A stretch of 64,000 nucleotides of DNA from Tissierellia bacterium (GTDB lineage Bacteria > Bacillota > Clostridia > Peptostreptococcales > Acidaminobacteraceae): the NCBI GenBank assembly GCA_012838225.1, contig DUPT01000021.1:1-64000 (forward strand). Reading direction: 5' to 3'. Both the position numbers and the translations under genes were made by a program. The notes under the pieces are model-generated. The model was not told the DNA's origin, did no database searches, and was given only the letters and a program-made list of their open reading frames with translations. This document shows positions 35,867 through 44,055 of the stretch, piece after piece; position 1 is the stretch's first letter, and every line of letters starts with the position of its first letter.

Positions 35867-35895
35867 AATATACTAGAAAAAGAATGGTAATGCAA
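35867..35895 (-). promoter_or_regulatory. Promoter of the transposase remnant
   Basis: Minus-strand TTGCAT (35890-35895), 17-base spacer, TATATT (35867-35872). It would send transcripts antisense into the end of mazG, up against the mazG terminator. Confidence 0.6.
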
Positions 35896-35905
35896 GTGTT
35901 TAGAA

Positions 35906-35935
35906 TAAAAAAAGACCTTGAAATTTCAAGTCTTT
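35906..35935 (-). terminator. Minus-strand hairpin with T run
   Basis: AAAGACTTGAAA paired with TTTCAAGGTCTTT, followed by TTTTATTC, read on the minus strand. No minus-strand gene lies upstream, so it may be a leftover of the mobile element or a shield against antisense transcripts. Confidence 0.6.
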
Positions 35936-36045
35936 GAGGGATATTGATGCCGGTTTACCTACCAAATTTTCTAGTGCTAACCCCTAAAGACGGGACTGAA
36001 ATCGGTCAATTCTGGTTAAATCAGGGGATGAAGGGTAAAAAAGGC

Positions 36046-36074
36046 TTGAAATCAAAGGCTTATCAGTATATTAT
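36046..36074 (+). promoter_or_regulatory. Promoter of hup
   Basis: TTGAAA (36046-36051), 17-base spacer, TATTAT (36069-36074), 28 bases before the start codon. Confidence 0.8.
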
Positions 36075-36101
36075 AGGGGTAAGTTATCAATAGGAGGAAA
36101 A

Positions 36102-36392
36102 ATGAATAAAACAGATTTAGTAGCATACGTAGCCGATCAAACCGGTTTAACGAAAAAAGATTCCCAAGCAGCTCTGGAAGCTGTCATCGGTGGTATCGAA
36201 GGCGCTCTGAAAAAAGGCGAAAAAGTTCAACTGGTTGGTTTCGGAACCTTTGAAGTTCGCGATCGCAAAGCCCGCAAGGGTCGCAATCCCCAACGCCCGG
36301 ACGAAGTGATGGAAATCCCGGCCAGCAAAGCTCCGGTCTTCAAAGCCGGTAAAGGCCTCAAAGAAATCGTCAACACCAAGAAGAGGAAATAA
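36102..36392 (+). CDS. hup: HU-family DNA-binding protein
   Basis: 96-residue histone-like protein that bends and compacts DNA. Full HU pattern: [41 protein letters not shown] with the DNA-intercalating NP, and PAFKAG-like [14 protein letters not shown]. Strong promoter and AGGAGG site; codon use is plainer (GAA, AAA-rich) than in surrounding genes, as expected for a highly expressed gene. Followed directly by a terminator. Confidence 0.98.
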   Translation: MNKTDLVAYVADQTGLTKKDSQAALEAVIGGIEGALKKGEKVQLVGFGTFEVRDRKARKGRNPQRPDEVMEIPASKAPVFKAGKGLKEIVNTKKRK

Positions 36393-36397
36393 ACAAG

Positions 36398-36417
36398 AGC
36401 AGCTTCGGCTGCTTTTT
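36398..36417 (+). terminator. Terminator of hup
   Basis: Stem AGCAGC / GCTGCT with stable TTCG tetraloop, then TTTTTC. It lies 6 bases ahead of the rqcP start, so rqcP must rely on readthrough or another start point. Confidence 0.85.
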
Positions 36418-36422
36418 CTAAC

Positions 36423-36662
36423 ATGCGTATCGATAAATTTCTTAAGGTAGCTCGAATCATCAAGCGTCGCACGATCGCTAAAGAGTTCTGTGACGGCGGT
36501 AAAGTCAAGCTCAACGATCGCCCGGCCAAGGCCGGAGACAATGTCCGGCTGGGCGATATCTTGACGATCCAATTCGGGCAACGCTTTGTCCGCTACCGGG
36601 TCTTGGCCCTGCTCGAGCACGCCTCCAAGGAGACGGCTCAGATGATGTATGAGGAGGTATGA
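36423..36662 (+). CDS. rqcP: S4-domain RNA-binding protein RqcP (YabO/HslR type)
   Basis: 79 residues; S4 domain MRIDKFLKVARIIKRRTIAKEFCDGGKVKLNDRPAKAG, then a short C-terminus. In B. subtilis RqcP (YabO) works with RqcH in adding alanine tails to nascent chains on split ribosomes. Position before divIC matches Bacillus. Odd: the ATG lies just after a terminator T run and has no visible ribosome-binding site, so its translation signal is unclear. Overlaps divIC by one base. Confidence 0.92.
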   Translation: MRIDKFLKVARIIKRRTIAKEFCDGGKVKLNDRPAKAGDNVRLGDILTIQFGQRFVRYRVLALLEHASKETAQMMYEEV

Positions 36663-36940
36663 TGAGCAAGTGGTTCAATCGAAATAAATTACTGTTGTTG
36701 ATCGTCCTCGGACTGGTCATCTTCGGGACGTCGACCTTTGTCTCACAGCAGATTCAGATCAAACAGCTCAATGCCGAGCGTCTGGGCTATATCGCCAAGA
36801 TCGAGCGGCTCAAGCTCGTCAAACAAAATCTGCAGGAGGAGCTTGATCGATCGGGTTCGCTCGAGTACATCGAGATCGTGGCCCGTGAGAAGTACAATAT
36901 GGTCAAGCCGGATGAGATCCTGTTCTTTATCAATCACTGA
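36662..36940 (+). CDS. divIC: Septum formation initiator protein (DivIC/FtsB-like)
   Basis: 92 residues. Short cytosolic start, one membrane helix (about 11-28, LLLLIVLGLVIFGTS), then a coiled coil (IKQLNAERLGYIAKIERLKLVKQNLQEEL) and a C-terminal segment with EIVAREKYNMVKPDE, the usual 'A R E x L g x v k p g E' motif. Part of the divisome. Two ATGs in a row; the second (36662) has AGGAGG at 4 bases and the first at 1 base. Its stop lies in the following terminator. Confidence 0.93.
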   Translation: MSKWFNRNKLLLLIVLGLVIFGTSTFVSQQIQIKQLNAERLGYIAKIERLKLVKQNLQEELDRSGSLEYIEIVAREKYNMVKPDEILFFINH

Positions 36941-36966
36941 GCCAAGGCAACTTGGCTCAGTCCTTT
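36937..36966 (+). terminator. Terminator of the rqcP-divIC unit
   Basis: 10-base stem CTGAGCCAAG / CTTGGCTCAG, loop GCAA, then TCCTTTTC. Confidence 0.8.
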
Positions 36967-36983
36967 TCACATAGAGAGGAATT

Positions 36984-37844
36984 ATGAAAGCAGTTATCGA
37001 CATCGGATCCAATTCGGTCCGGTTACTTGTATTTGACGGGGAGGCCGACTTCAAACAGGGGGTGAGCGATCTCGAGATCACCCGTTTGGGTCAGGGTCTG
37101 GATCGAACCGGCCGGCTCTCACCCGAGGGCATTCGGGCCACCTGGGAGGTGCTGGATCGCTTCCAGCAAACCATCGAACAAACCGGCGTCGATGAGGTCG
37201 AGGCCTTTGCGACCGAAGCCGTTCGAACCGCCGCCGATGGGGCGGACTTTATCGAGCAGCTCCGGCGGCGCTACGGCTGGAAGGCCCGGATCATCTCCGG
37301 CGAAGAGGAGGCCTTGATCGGCTTTGTCGGGGCGACCTCGGCTTTGGCGGAGGGCGAATGGACCCTGATCGATATCGGCGGGGCATCAACGGAGATCATC
37401 CAGGGACGAGATGCCATCGACTATCGACAGTCCTTTCCCATAGGAGCGCTTCGTTATACCGAGCGGCCCGAGACCGATCTGGCGAAGGTCTTTCAGGACC
37501 TGCCGCCTCTTTTTGGTCAGATCGTCGGCATCGGAGGCACCATCACCACCATCATGGCGATGGAATTGGCCCTCACTAGCTACCGCCGGGATCGGATCCA
37601 GGGGGCGAAGTTAACGAAGGCCTGCTTGGAAAAGTGGGTAAATAGACTACAGGCTATGACGCCTCAAGCTAGGAGACAGCTTCCGGGACTCGATCCCAAA
37701 CGGGAGCCGATCATTCTTGGCGGGATGAAACTACTCCACTACCTGCTCGAACGCTTCGATCAGGAGTGGCTGGTTGTCAGCGACTATGGCAACCTGGAAG
37801 GCTATGCGATCAGCAGGGGATTATGCAGAACCAATTCGATTTGA
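36984..37844 (+). CDS. Ppx/GppA-family phosphatase
   Basis: 286 residues, single ASKHA-fold phosphatase of the exopolyphosphatase/guanosine pentaphosphatase group: DIGSNSVRLLVF at 6-17, FATEAVRTAADG, SGEEEALIG, IDIGGASTEI and GIGGTITT. May act on polyphosphate, (p)ppGpp or a related anion; the short form does not allow a choice. Start ATG has GAGAGGA upstream. Overlaps tilS by 22 bases. Confidence 0.9.
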   Translation: MKAVIDIGSNSVRLLVFDGEADFKQGVSDLEITRLGQGLDRTGRLSPEGIRATWEVLDRFQQTIEQTGVDEVEAFATEAVRTAADGADFIEQLRRRYGWKARIISGEEEALIGFVGATSALAEGEWTLIDIGGASTEIIQGRDAIDYRQSFPIGALRYTERPETDLAKVFQDLPPLFGQIVGIGGTITTIMAMELALTSYRRDRIQGAKLTKACLEKWVNRLQAMTPQARRQLPGLDPKREPIILGGMKLLHYLLERFDQEWLVVSDYGNLEGYAISRGLCRTNSI

Positions 37845-39112
37845 TTCGGCCGGGCGATAAGGTGCTGGTGGCCTTTTCCGGCGGGGTAGATTCCGTTGTG
37901 CTCTTGGATATGCTCTTGGAGCATCGGCGATCGCTCGATTTCACACTCGATCTGTTCCACCTCAATCACGGCATCCGTCAGGAGTCGGTGGCGGAAGAGG
38001 CTTTTGTCATATCAGTCGCTCAGGAGCACCAGCTGGTGCTCCATCTAAAACGGGCCGATGTACCGGCCGAGGCCGAGCGGCGACGGGTCGGTATCGAAGA
38101 AGCGGCCCGGCTGGTGCGCTATGAACTGATCGAGGAACTGATCGATCAGGAGGGCTACGATTATGTGGCATTGGCTCATCACCAAGACGACAATATCGAG
38201 ACCTTCTTTTTGAATCTGTTTCGAGGGAGCGGCCCCAGGGGCCTAAGCGGGATGGCGATGATCGAAGGCTATAAATACCGGCCGCTGCTGTCGATGTCAA
38301 AAGCGTCCATCACCGACTATGCCCGGGCCAAGGGGCTTGAGCACGTACAGGATATGACCAATTTCGACACCCGCTATAAGCGAAATCGGCTGCGTCAGGA
38401 GGTCATTCCCTACCTAAAGGAAGTGGCCGATCCGGCGCTGAGTGATCATATCACGACCACGATGCGGCTGCTGGCCCAGGACGAGGCCTATTTTGATGAG
38501 CTTCTCCAAGCGTTCGATTTCGCTTCGTCGGAGTATGAGACCGAGACGCTTCGGGCACTGGCGCCGGCGGTGTTTTCGCGATTGATCCGGGCCATCCTGC
38601 GCCAGCGAAATGATCTAAAGGACATCAGTGCCGCCCAGATCGAACTGCTGGATCGGCTGATCCGCCAGTCCGATGCGGGTGAGCTGATATTAGGCGATAC
38701 CCGGTTTTCGCTCGAGCAGACCAAGCTGTTTGTCCGGGATAAGGACGAACCGCTGGTCGATATTGAAACGATGGAGCTGATCGAAGGGAGCAACCGCATC
38801 CCCGGCGGGACGATCGAGCTGTTCTACAGTGAGGAGCCGGCCGGTGATCTGGCGATCCCGGTGACGTCGTTCCAGGGAAAGCTTCGCATCCGCTCCAGGC
38901 GGACGGGGGATCGGATCTCACTCTCACCGACGGTGACCAAATACTTAAAGAACTATTTTATCGATGAAAAAATCAGTCGCTCGAAGCGTGATCGGATTCC
39001 GCTTTTGACCGATGATCACCGGGTTTTTTGGATCCTGGGCTATCGCAAAGCCTATCTGCCTAAAAAACCGGCCCCATTCATCTGTCTTCGTTTTACAACC
39101 AACGATAACTGA
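37823..39112 (+). CDS. tilS: tRNA(Ile)-lysidine synthetase
   Basis: 429 residues. PP-loop VAFSGGVDSVVLLDML near residue 18, HLNHGIRQESVAEEA, AHHQDDNIETFFLNLFRGSG and NRLRQEVIPYL, plus the C-terminal domain (SRSKRDRIPLLTDD). It converts the wobble C of tRNA-Ile(CAU) to lysidine using ATP and lysine. The ATG at 37823 lies inside the end of the ppx-like gene, with AGGGGA close by; the ORF could open earlier but not with family sequence. In Bacillus hprT follows; here ftsH comes directly. Confidence 0.96.
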   Translation: MQNQFDLIRPGDKVLVAFSGGVDSVVLLDMLLEHRRSLDFTLDLFHLNHGIRQESVAEEAFVISVAQEHQLVLHLKRADVPAEAERRRVGIEEAARLVRYELIEELIDQEGYDYVALAHHQDDNIETFFLNLFRGSGPRGLSGMAMIEGYKYRPLLSMSKASITDYARAKGLEHVQDMTNFDTRYKRNRLRQEVIPYLKEVADPALSDHITTTMRLLAQDEAYFDELLQAFDFASSEYETETLRALAPAVFSRLIRAILRQRNDLKDISAAQIELLDRLIRQSDAGELILGDTRFSLEQTKLFVRDKDEPLVDIETMELIEGSNRIPGGTIELFYSEEPAGDLAIPVTSFQGKLRIRSRRTGDRISLSPTVTKYLKNYFIDEKISRSKRDRIPLLTDDHRVFWILGYRKAYLPKKPAPFICLRFTTNDN

Positions 39113-39120
39113 TGTATTAT
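39092..39120 (+). promoter_or_regulatory. Promoter of ftsH
   Basis: TTTACA (39092-39097), 17-base spacer, TATTAT (39115-39120), overlapping the end of tilS. Confidence 0.75.
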
Positions 39121-39146
39121 TGTTAAGATAGCGATTAGGAGGAAAG

Positions 39147-41027
39147 ATGCGTAGATCTCAAAGAAGTCTGTTGCCGTATCTGATCCTGATCATTGCGTTT
39201 TCGCTCATAGGAACCAGCTTCCTTCGCGGCATCGGTCCGCAGGAAGAATCGATGACTTTCATGCAGGTTTTTGAAGCGTTGGAGAATGATCAGGTGAAGG
39301 ATATGACCCTGCAGGGGGATGTCTTATCAGGCGTCCTGCGGGGAGAAGACAGTCAAGAATTTCGAATAACGATCCCACTGACCGGCAATGTGGTGGATCG
39401 GATCATGGAATATGCCGCCGCCAATGGCATCGACCTGGATACCGAGGCCATCGCCGGACGATCGATCTGGTACGATCTGATACCGACGGTCGTGATGCTT
39501 CTGGTCATGATGGGGCTGTTCTATTTTCTGTTTTCCAATGCTCAAGGCGGCGCCAATAAGGCGATGAGCTTTGGTAAAAGTAAGGCCACCCTGGTTAAGC
39601 AAGGCGGCGATCGCCGTGTCACCTTTGCCGATGTGGCCGGTCTGAAGGAAGAAAAAGAAGAGCTCTATGAGCTGGTCGATTTTTTAAAGACACCTCAGAA
39701 GTTTGCTCGGATCGGTGCCAGGATCCCCAAAGGGATCCTGATGGTAGGTCTGCCGGGAACCGGCAAGACCTATTTGTCGCGGGCAGTGGCCGGCGAGGCC
39801 GGCGTCCCCTTCTACAGCATCTCGGGCAGTGATTTCGTCGAGATGTTTGTCGGTGTCGGGGCCAGCCGGGTGCGCGATCTGTTCACGCAGGCCAAAAAGG
39901 ATGCCCCGTGTATCATCTTCATCGATGAGATCGATGCCGTCGGCCGCCGCCGCGGTGCCGGTCTGGGCGGAGGCAATGACGAGCGTGAGCAGACCCTCAA
40001 CCAATTGCTGGTCGAGATGGACGGCTTTGGTGATCATCAAGGGATCATCATTATTGCCGCCACCAACCGACCCGATATCCTGGACCCGGCGCTGCTTCGT
40101 CCGGGCCGGTTCGACCGCCAGATCCAGATTGGGATCCCGGATGTCAAAGAACGGGTCGATATGCTAAAGGTCCACTCGAAGAATAAACCGTTGGCCGCCG
40201 ATGTCGACTTTGAAGTCATCGCTCGCAGGACGCCCGGCTTCACACCGGCCGACCTGGAAAATATCATGAATGAAGCGGCGCTTTTGACAGCTCGGCGCAA
40301 TCAGACCGAGATCACGATGGCGACCCTCGAAGAAGCCATCACCAAAGTGATCGTCGGAGTTGAAAAAAAGAGCAAGGTCATCACCCCCAAAGAAAAGCGT
40401 TTGGTCAGTGTCCACGAGGCCGGCCACGCACTGGTGACCTACCATCTGCCCAATGTCGACCCGGTCCATATGGTGACGATCATTCCCCGCGGCGGTGCCG
40501 GCGGCTTTACCATGAGTCTGCCTGAGGACGAGAAAAACTATATGACCAAGGAGCAGCTCCAAAGCATGCTGGCGGTGATGCTCGGCGGTCGGGCGGCCGA
40601 AAAGGTCGTGCTAAAGGATATCACCACCGGGGCCAGTAATGACCTCAAGCACGTGACCGATATCGCTCGAAACATGGTGGTCAAATACGCCATGAGTGAA
40701 AACCTGCCTCAGATGGCCTTCTCGGAGGAAGAGAATGTCTTTATCGCCAACGATATCATGACCAGGCGTGACCATTCGGAACGACTGGTGGCTGAGATCG
40801 ACCGTGAGATCCAGACCATCGTCGATCATGCCTATGAGACGGCCCTCAAGATCGTTGAGGACAATGTCGATAAATTAGAGGAACTGGCCAAATCCCTGGT
40901 CGAATATGAGACCCTGGATGACCAGGACTTCATCACTGTCATGGAAGACGGTTTTGAAGCACTTAAGGAAAAAGTCGAAGCGGCCAAGGCCAAGACGGCC
41001 CCGTCGCTTCAACCACAGGTGGCGTAA
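39147..41027 (+). CDS. ftsH: ATP-dependent zinc metalloprotease FtsH
   Basis: 626-residue membrane protease. Two helices (about 11-27 and 112-130) flank an extracellular domain; AAA+ module with Walker A GLPGTGKT at 201-208 (usual GPPGTGKT), Walker [30 protein letters not shown]; zinc site HEAGH at 423-427. It degrades damaged membrane and regulatory proteins as a hexamer. ATG has AGGAGGAAAG upstream. Overlaps proC (TAATG). Confidence 0.98.
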   Translation: MRRSQRSLLPYLILIIAFSLIGTSFLRGIGPQEESMTFMQVFEALENDQVKDMTLQGDVLSGVLRGEDSQEFRITIPLTGNVVDRIMEYAAANGIDLDTEAIAGRSIWYDLIPTVVMLLVMMGLFYFLFSNAQGGANKAMSFGKSKATLVKQGGDRRVTFADVAGLKEEKEELYELVDFLKTPQKFARIGARIPKGILMVGLPGTGKTYLSRAVAGEAGVPFYSISGSDFVEMFVGVGASRVRDLFTQAKKDAPCIIFIDEIDAVGRRRGAGLGGGNDEREQTLNQLLVEMDGFGDHQGIIIIAATNRPDILDPALLRPGRFDRQIQIGIPDVKERVDMLKVHSKNKPLAADVDFEVIARRTPGFTPADLENIMNEAALLTARRNQTEITMATLEEAITKVIVGVEKKSKVITPKEKRLVSVHEAGHALVTYHLPNVDPVHMVTIIPRGGAGGFTMSLPEDEKNYMTKEQLQSMLAVMLGGRAAEKVVLKDITTGASNDLKHVTDIARNMVVKYAMSENLPQMAFSEEENVFIANDIMTRRDHSERLVAEIDREIQTIVDHAYETALKIVEDNVDKLEELAKSLVEYETLDDQDFITVMEDGFEALKEKVEAAKAKTAPSLQPQVA

Positions 41028-41818
41028 TGAAGATTGGTTTTATCGGAGCCGGCAATATGGCTCGGTCGATGATCCGGGGCCTGCTCGCCTCCGGCATACC
41101 GGCCGAGGATATCTTTGCTTCGGATAAGTTTGCTCCCAGCCGGGAGTCGGTCCATCAGGAGCTGAAGATCGAAACGACAGACGACAACCACACGATCGCT
41201 CAGGGAGCCGATGTGCTCTTCTTAGCCGTCAAGCCCCACTTCTATCAGGAAGTGATCGAAGAGGTGCGCGATGATATCCGGCCCGAGACGATCGTGGTCT
41301 CGATGACGCTGGGGAAAAAGCTGGCCGAGGTCCGGAGCTATTTCGGCCGAGACGTAAAGCTCGTTCGCATCATGCCGAATATGGCGGCGATGGTGTTAGA
41401 ATCGGTCACGGCCTATACCCCGGGTGAAGGCATTTCGGACGAAGACAGCCAAAAGGTCATCGAGCTCCTAAAGAGCTTTGGTCAGGTATATCCGGTACCG
41501 GAGACTCAGATGGACGCCGTCACAGGGGTGGCCGGCAGCGGTCCGGCCTATATCTTTATGATGATCGAGGCCATGGCTCAAGCCGGTATCAAAGCCGGTC
41601 TGTCACATGCCGATGCCTATGCGATGGCCGCTCAGACCGCCAAGGGCTCCGCCAAAGCCGTGCTCGAGAGCGGGACCCATCCGGCTCAGCTTCGCGATCA
41701 GGTCTGCTCACCGGCCGGCTCGACCATCGAGGCGGTGGCCGTCCTCGAAAGAGAAGGCTTTAAGACGGCCGTGATCCAGGCGATCGATGCCTGTGTCAAG
41801 AAATCAAAAGGCGACTAG
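41027..41818 (+). CDS. proC: Pyrroline-5-carboxylate reductase
   Basis: 263 residues. NAD(P)-binding GFIGAGNMARSMI at the N-terminus, and the C-terminal ProC signature VTGVAGSGPAYIFMMIEAMAQAG and QVCSPAGSTIEA. Last step of proline synthesis. ATG overlaps the ftsH stop by one base (TAATG), so it can be transcribed with ftsH, which is unusual company. A terminator follows at once. Confidence 0.96.
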   Translation: MKIGFIGAGNMARSMIRGLLASGIPAEDIFASDKFAPSRESVHQELKIETTDDNHTIAQGADVLFLAVKPHFYQEVIEEVRDDIRPETIVVSMTLGKKLAEVRSYFGRDVKLVRIMPNMAAMVLESVTAYTPGEGISDEDSQKVIELLKSFGQVYPVPETQMDAVTGVAGSGPAYIFMMIEAMAQAGIKAGLSHADAYAMAAQTAKGSAKAVLESGTHPAQLRDQVCSPAGSTIEAVAVLEREGFKTAVIQAIDACVKKSKGD

Positions 41819-41842
41819 ACCGGTTTACCGGTCTATTTTTTT
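41816..41842 (+). terminator. Terminator of ftsH-proC
   Basis: 9-base stem TAGACCGGT / ACCGGTCTA, followed by TTTTTTTG. Confidence 0.88.
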
Positions 41843-41892
41843 GTCCGCCGGTAGGGTATAGATAAGCCATAGGAAAAAGAAAGGGACACGAA

Positions 41893-42999
41893 GTGAAAAG
41901 AATAGGACTGATCGTAAATCCGATCGCCGGTATGGGCGGTCGGGTCGGACTTAAGGGCACCGATGGGGCCGACATTTTAGCCAAGGCCCGGCAAATGGGG
42001 GCCAGACCGGAGGCCAATGACAAGACCAAGCTGGCCTTATCGGGACTCCAGTCGCCGGACGCTGTCTTCATCGCTGCCCCCGGCGCCATGGGAGCCGATA
42101 CGCTCCAAGCGCTCGGACTCGAGCATGAGGTGCTGGCGATGTCGCTGGGAGACGAAACGACTCCGGCTGATACGACCAAGGCACTGGAGCTGATGCTTGA
42201 AAAGGAGCTCGACCTGGTCGTCTTTAGCGGCGGTGACGGGACGGCTCGTCAAGTAGCCGAGGTGATCGGGGACAAGGGATTGCCGGCCATCGGGATCCCG
42301 GCCGGTGTCAAGATCCACTCCTCGGTCTATGCCATGCGACCGGCCGCCGCCGGCGAGATGATCGCCCGCTTCATTGCGGCCGATGAGGTCGAGACGATGC
42401 TGGCTGAGGTCATGGATATCGATGAGGAATTGTTTCGCGAGGATGTCGTCTCAGCCAAGCTCTACGGCTATCTGACCATCCCGTCGTTTGAAGAGTTTCA
42501 GCGCTCCAAGGCCAGCGGCGGTGAAACGGATCGTGACACGAGCTATGCCATCGCCGAGACGGTGATCGACAATATGGACCCCGATGTCTTCTACTTGGTC
42601 GGCCCCGGCTCAACCACCGTCCCGATCATGGAGCTGTTGGAACAGCCCTACACACTGCTTGGCTTTGATGTGGTAAAGGATGGCCGGCTGATCCATAAGG
42701 ATGCCAATGAAGAGGTGCTGCTCGATATCAAGCAGCAGGGACCGATCAAGCTGATCCTATCGGTCATCGGCGGTCAGGGCTATCTCCTGGGTCGAGGCAA
42801 TCAGCAGCTCTCACCGGCGGTTTTGAAGGGACTGGATAAGACGGATTTCATCGTTGTCGCATCCAATGACAAGATCCGGCTGTTGGAGGGCCGACCGCTG
42901 CTACTCGATAGCGGCTCTCCCGAGATCGATGCCTTACTTCGGGGCTATCACCGGTTGGTGGTCGGACCGGATCGCTACTATGTCTATCCGGCCGAATAG
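41893..42999 (+). CDS. ATP-NAD kinase-family protein (AcoX-like)
   Basis: 368 residues. N-terminal LIVNPIAGMGGRVGLKGTDG and FSGGDGTARQVAEV, the GGDG motif of the NAD-kinase/diacylglycerol-kinase fold, place it in the ATP-NAD kinase-like family found with acetoin-catabolism (AcoX) genes. No acetoin genes are next to it. Whether it phosphorylates NAD is not established. GTG start at 41893 with AAAGGGA upstream. Single gene; ends in a bidirectional terminator. Confidence 0.85.
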   Translation: MKRIGLIVNPIAGMGGRVGLKGTDGADILAKARQMGARPEANDKTKLALSGLQSPDAVFIAAPGAMGADTLQALGLEHEVLAMSLGDETTPADTTKALELMLEKELDLVVFSGGDGTARQVAEVIGDKGLPAIGIPAGVKIHSSVYAMRPAAAGEMIARFIAADEVETMLAEVMDIDEELFREDVVSAKLYGYLTIPSFEEFQRSKASGGETDRDTSYAIAETVIDNMDPDVFYLVGPGSTTVPIMELLEQPYTLLGFDVVKDGRLIHKDANEEVLLDIKQQGPIKLILSVIGGQGYLLGRGNQQLSPAVLKGLDKTDFIVVASNDKIRLLEGRPLLLDSGSPEIDALLRGYHRLVVGPDRYYVYPAE

Positions 43000-43005
43000 G
43001 TCAAG

Positions 43006-43036
43006 AAAAGCCAGGTTTATGAAGACCTGGCTTTTT
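43006..43036. terminator. Bidirectional terminator
   Basis: 11-base stem AAAAGCCAGGT / ACCTGGCTTTT, loop of 8, between the convergent AcoX-like gene and hypB. Confidence 0.88.
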
Positions 43037-43044
43037 AGCGCTTG

Positions 43045-43707
43045 TTATAGCTTATGGACTTGTTGTTTTAACCAATCGAACCACGGTGTCATGCCTTGGC
43101 CGGTCTTGGCACTGATCGGGATGACTCCGATCTCGGGATTGATCTTGGCCAGACGCCGGCGGAACAGATCGAGGTCGAAGTCGAAAAAGTCGGCCGCGTC
43201 GATCTTATTGACCAGGACCAGGTCGACGATGCTAAACATCAAGGGGTATTTGAGCGGTTTGTCGTCGCCTTCGGGGACGCTTAGGATCATGACATTCTTA
43301 TGGGCCCCGGTGTCGAATTCGGCCGGACAGACCAGGTTTCCGACATTTTCGAGGATGACGAGATCGAGGCCGGAGGGGTCGAGGGCTTCGATCCCCTGGC
43401 GGGTCATCTCGGCATCGAGGTGACACATGCCGCCGGTGTGGAGCTGGACCACCCTGGCACCGGTCTGATCGATCGAGCGGGCATCGACATCGGAGTCGAT
43501 GTCGGCCTCCATCACCCCGATCCGGATATCGTTTTTTAGTGCCTCGATGGTCGAGACCAGGGTGGTCGTTTTCCCCGAACCGGGAGAGCTCATCAGATTG
43601 ATGAGGAGTGTCTTGTCTTCTTTTAGCCGGTTTCTCAGCTCCTGGGCGGTCTGATTGTTCTGCTCAAAGATACCTTCTTTGATTTCAATGATTTTGATCT
43701 GACTCAT
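43045..43707 (-). CDS. hypB: Nickel-incorporation GTPase HypB
   Basis: 220 residues. P-loop SSPGSGKTT at 40-48, EADIDSDVDARSI, metal-binding C95-H96 in GGMCHLDAE, LVLVNKIDAADFF. The N-terminal His-rich or CCxxC nickel store of some HypBs is missing. It hands Ni to target enzymes (classically [NiFe]-hydrogenase) with GTP hydrolysis. ATG at 43705-43707 has GGAGG six bases upstream and overlaps the hypA end by 23 bases. No hydrogenase or HypCDEF genes are in the window. Confidence 0.95.
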   Translation of the reverse strand: MSQIKIIEIKEGIFEQNNQTAQELRNRLKEDKTLLINLMSSPGSGKTTTLVSTIEALKNDIRIGVMEADIDSDVDARSIDQTGARVVQLHTGGMCHLDAEMTRQGIEALDPSGLDLVILENVGNLVCPAEFDTGAHKNVMILSVPEGDDKPLKYPLMFSIVDLVLVNKIDAADFFDFDLDLFRRRLAKINPEIGVIPISAKTGQGMTPWFDWLKQQVHKL

Positions 43708-44053
43708 AATGATCCTCCACGGCGATTTGTTTGATCTGAAATTCCCGACCGCTAAGCATCTCAAACTGCTTGGATCGGCAGGTAGGGCAGATGCCCTGAC
43801 TGTCTCTTAGGTGATGGACCTGGCGGCAATCGAGGCATCGGCCCATGGCCGGGATGATCTCGATCTCAAGCTTTGTTTCTTCCAGGGTCGTTTGATGGAT
43901 AGCCGCGTCGTAGCAGTCTTCGATGAAGCGCGGAATGACTGAGGCGGCCTCACCGATCTGCAGGACGATCGTCTTTACCTTGGGTGAGCCGTTGGCTTTC
44001 GCGACCGCCTCGACTCGGCGGACGACCTCGAGCATGATGCTTAATTCATGCAT
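43685..44053 (-). CDS. hypA: Nickel-chaperone HypA
   Basis: 122 residues. The N-terminal MHEL motif supplies the nickel ligand His2; zinc site cysteines at 73, 76, 89 and 92 (CLDC, CPTC). Works with HypB. The ATG at 44051-44053 restores the MHEL start; a GTG two codons earlier is in frame but would bury it. The start lies within a few bases of the upstream oxidoreductase stop, so the three genes form one operon. Confidence 0.95.
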   Translation of the reverse strand: MHELSIMLEVVRRVEAVAKANGSPKVKTIVLQIGEAASVIPRFIEDCYDAAIHQTTLEETKLEIEIIPAMGRCLDCRQVHHLRDSQGICPTCRSKQFEMLSGREFQIKQIAVEDHYESDQNH

Positions 44054-44055
44054 GA

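Larger units (their letters stand above)
35701..36045. other. Gene-poor interval between mazG and hup
   Basis: About 340 bases without an intact gene. It holds an insertion-sequence fragment on the minus strand (35770-35895), a minus-strand hairpin with T run (35906-35935) and a 9-base inverted repeat, ACTAGAAAA at 35872-35880 and TTTTCTAGT at 35967-35975, flanking the promoter of the fragment. AT-rich compared with its surroundings. No RNA gene recognised. Confidence 0.6.

Noticed and set aside
35485-35895. 136-codon minus-strand frame as an intact gene
   Set aside because: Only the first 18 codons after the inner ATG resemble a transposase; the rest is antisense mazG.
35947-36093. 48-codon plus-strand frame (MPVYLPNFLVLTP...) with GAGGG upstream
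   Set aside because: It runs through the hup promoter and ribosome-binding region, and no promoter or family supports it. May be part of the mobile-element remnant.
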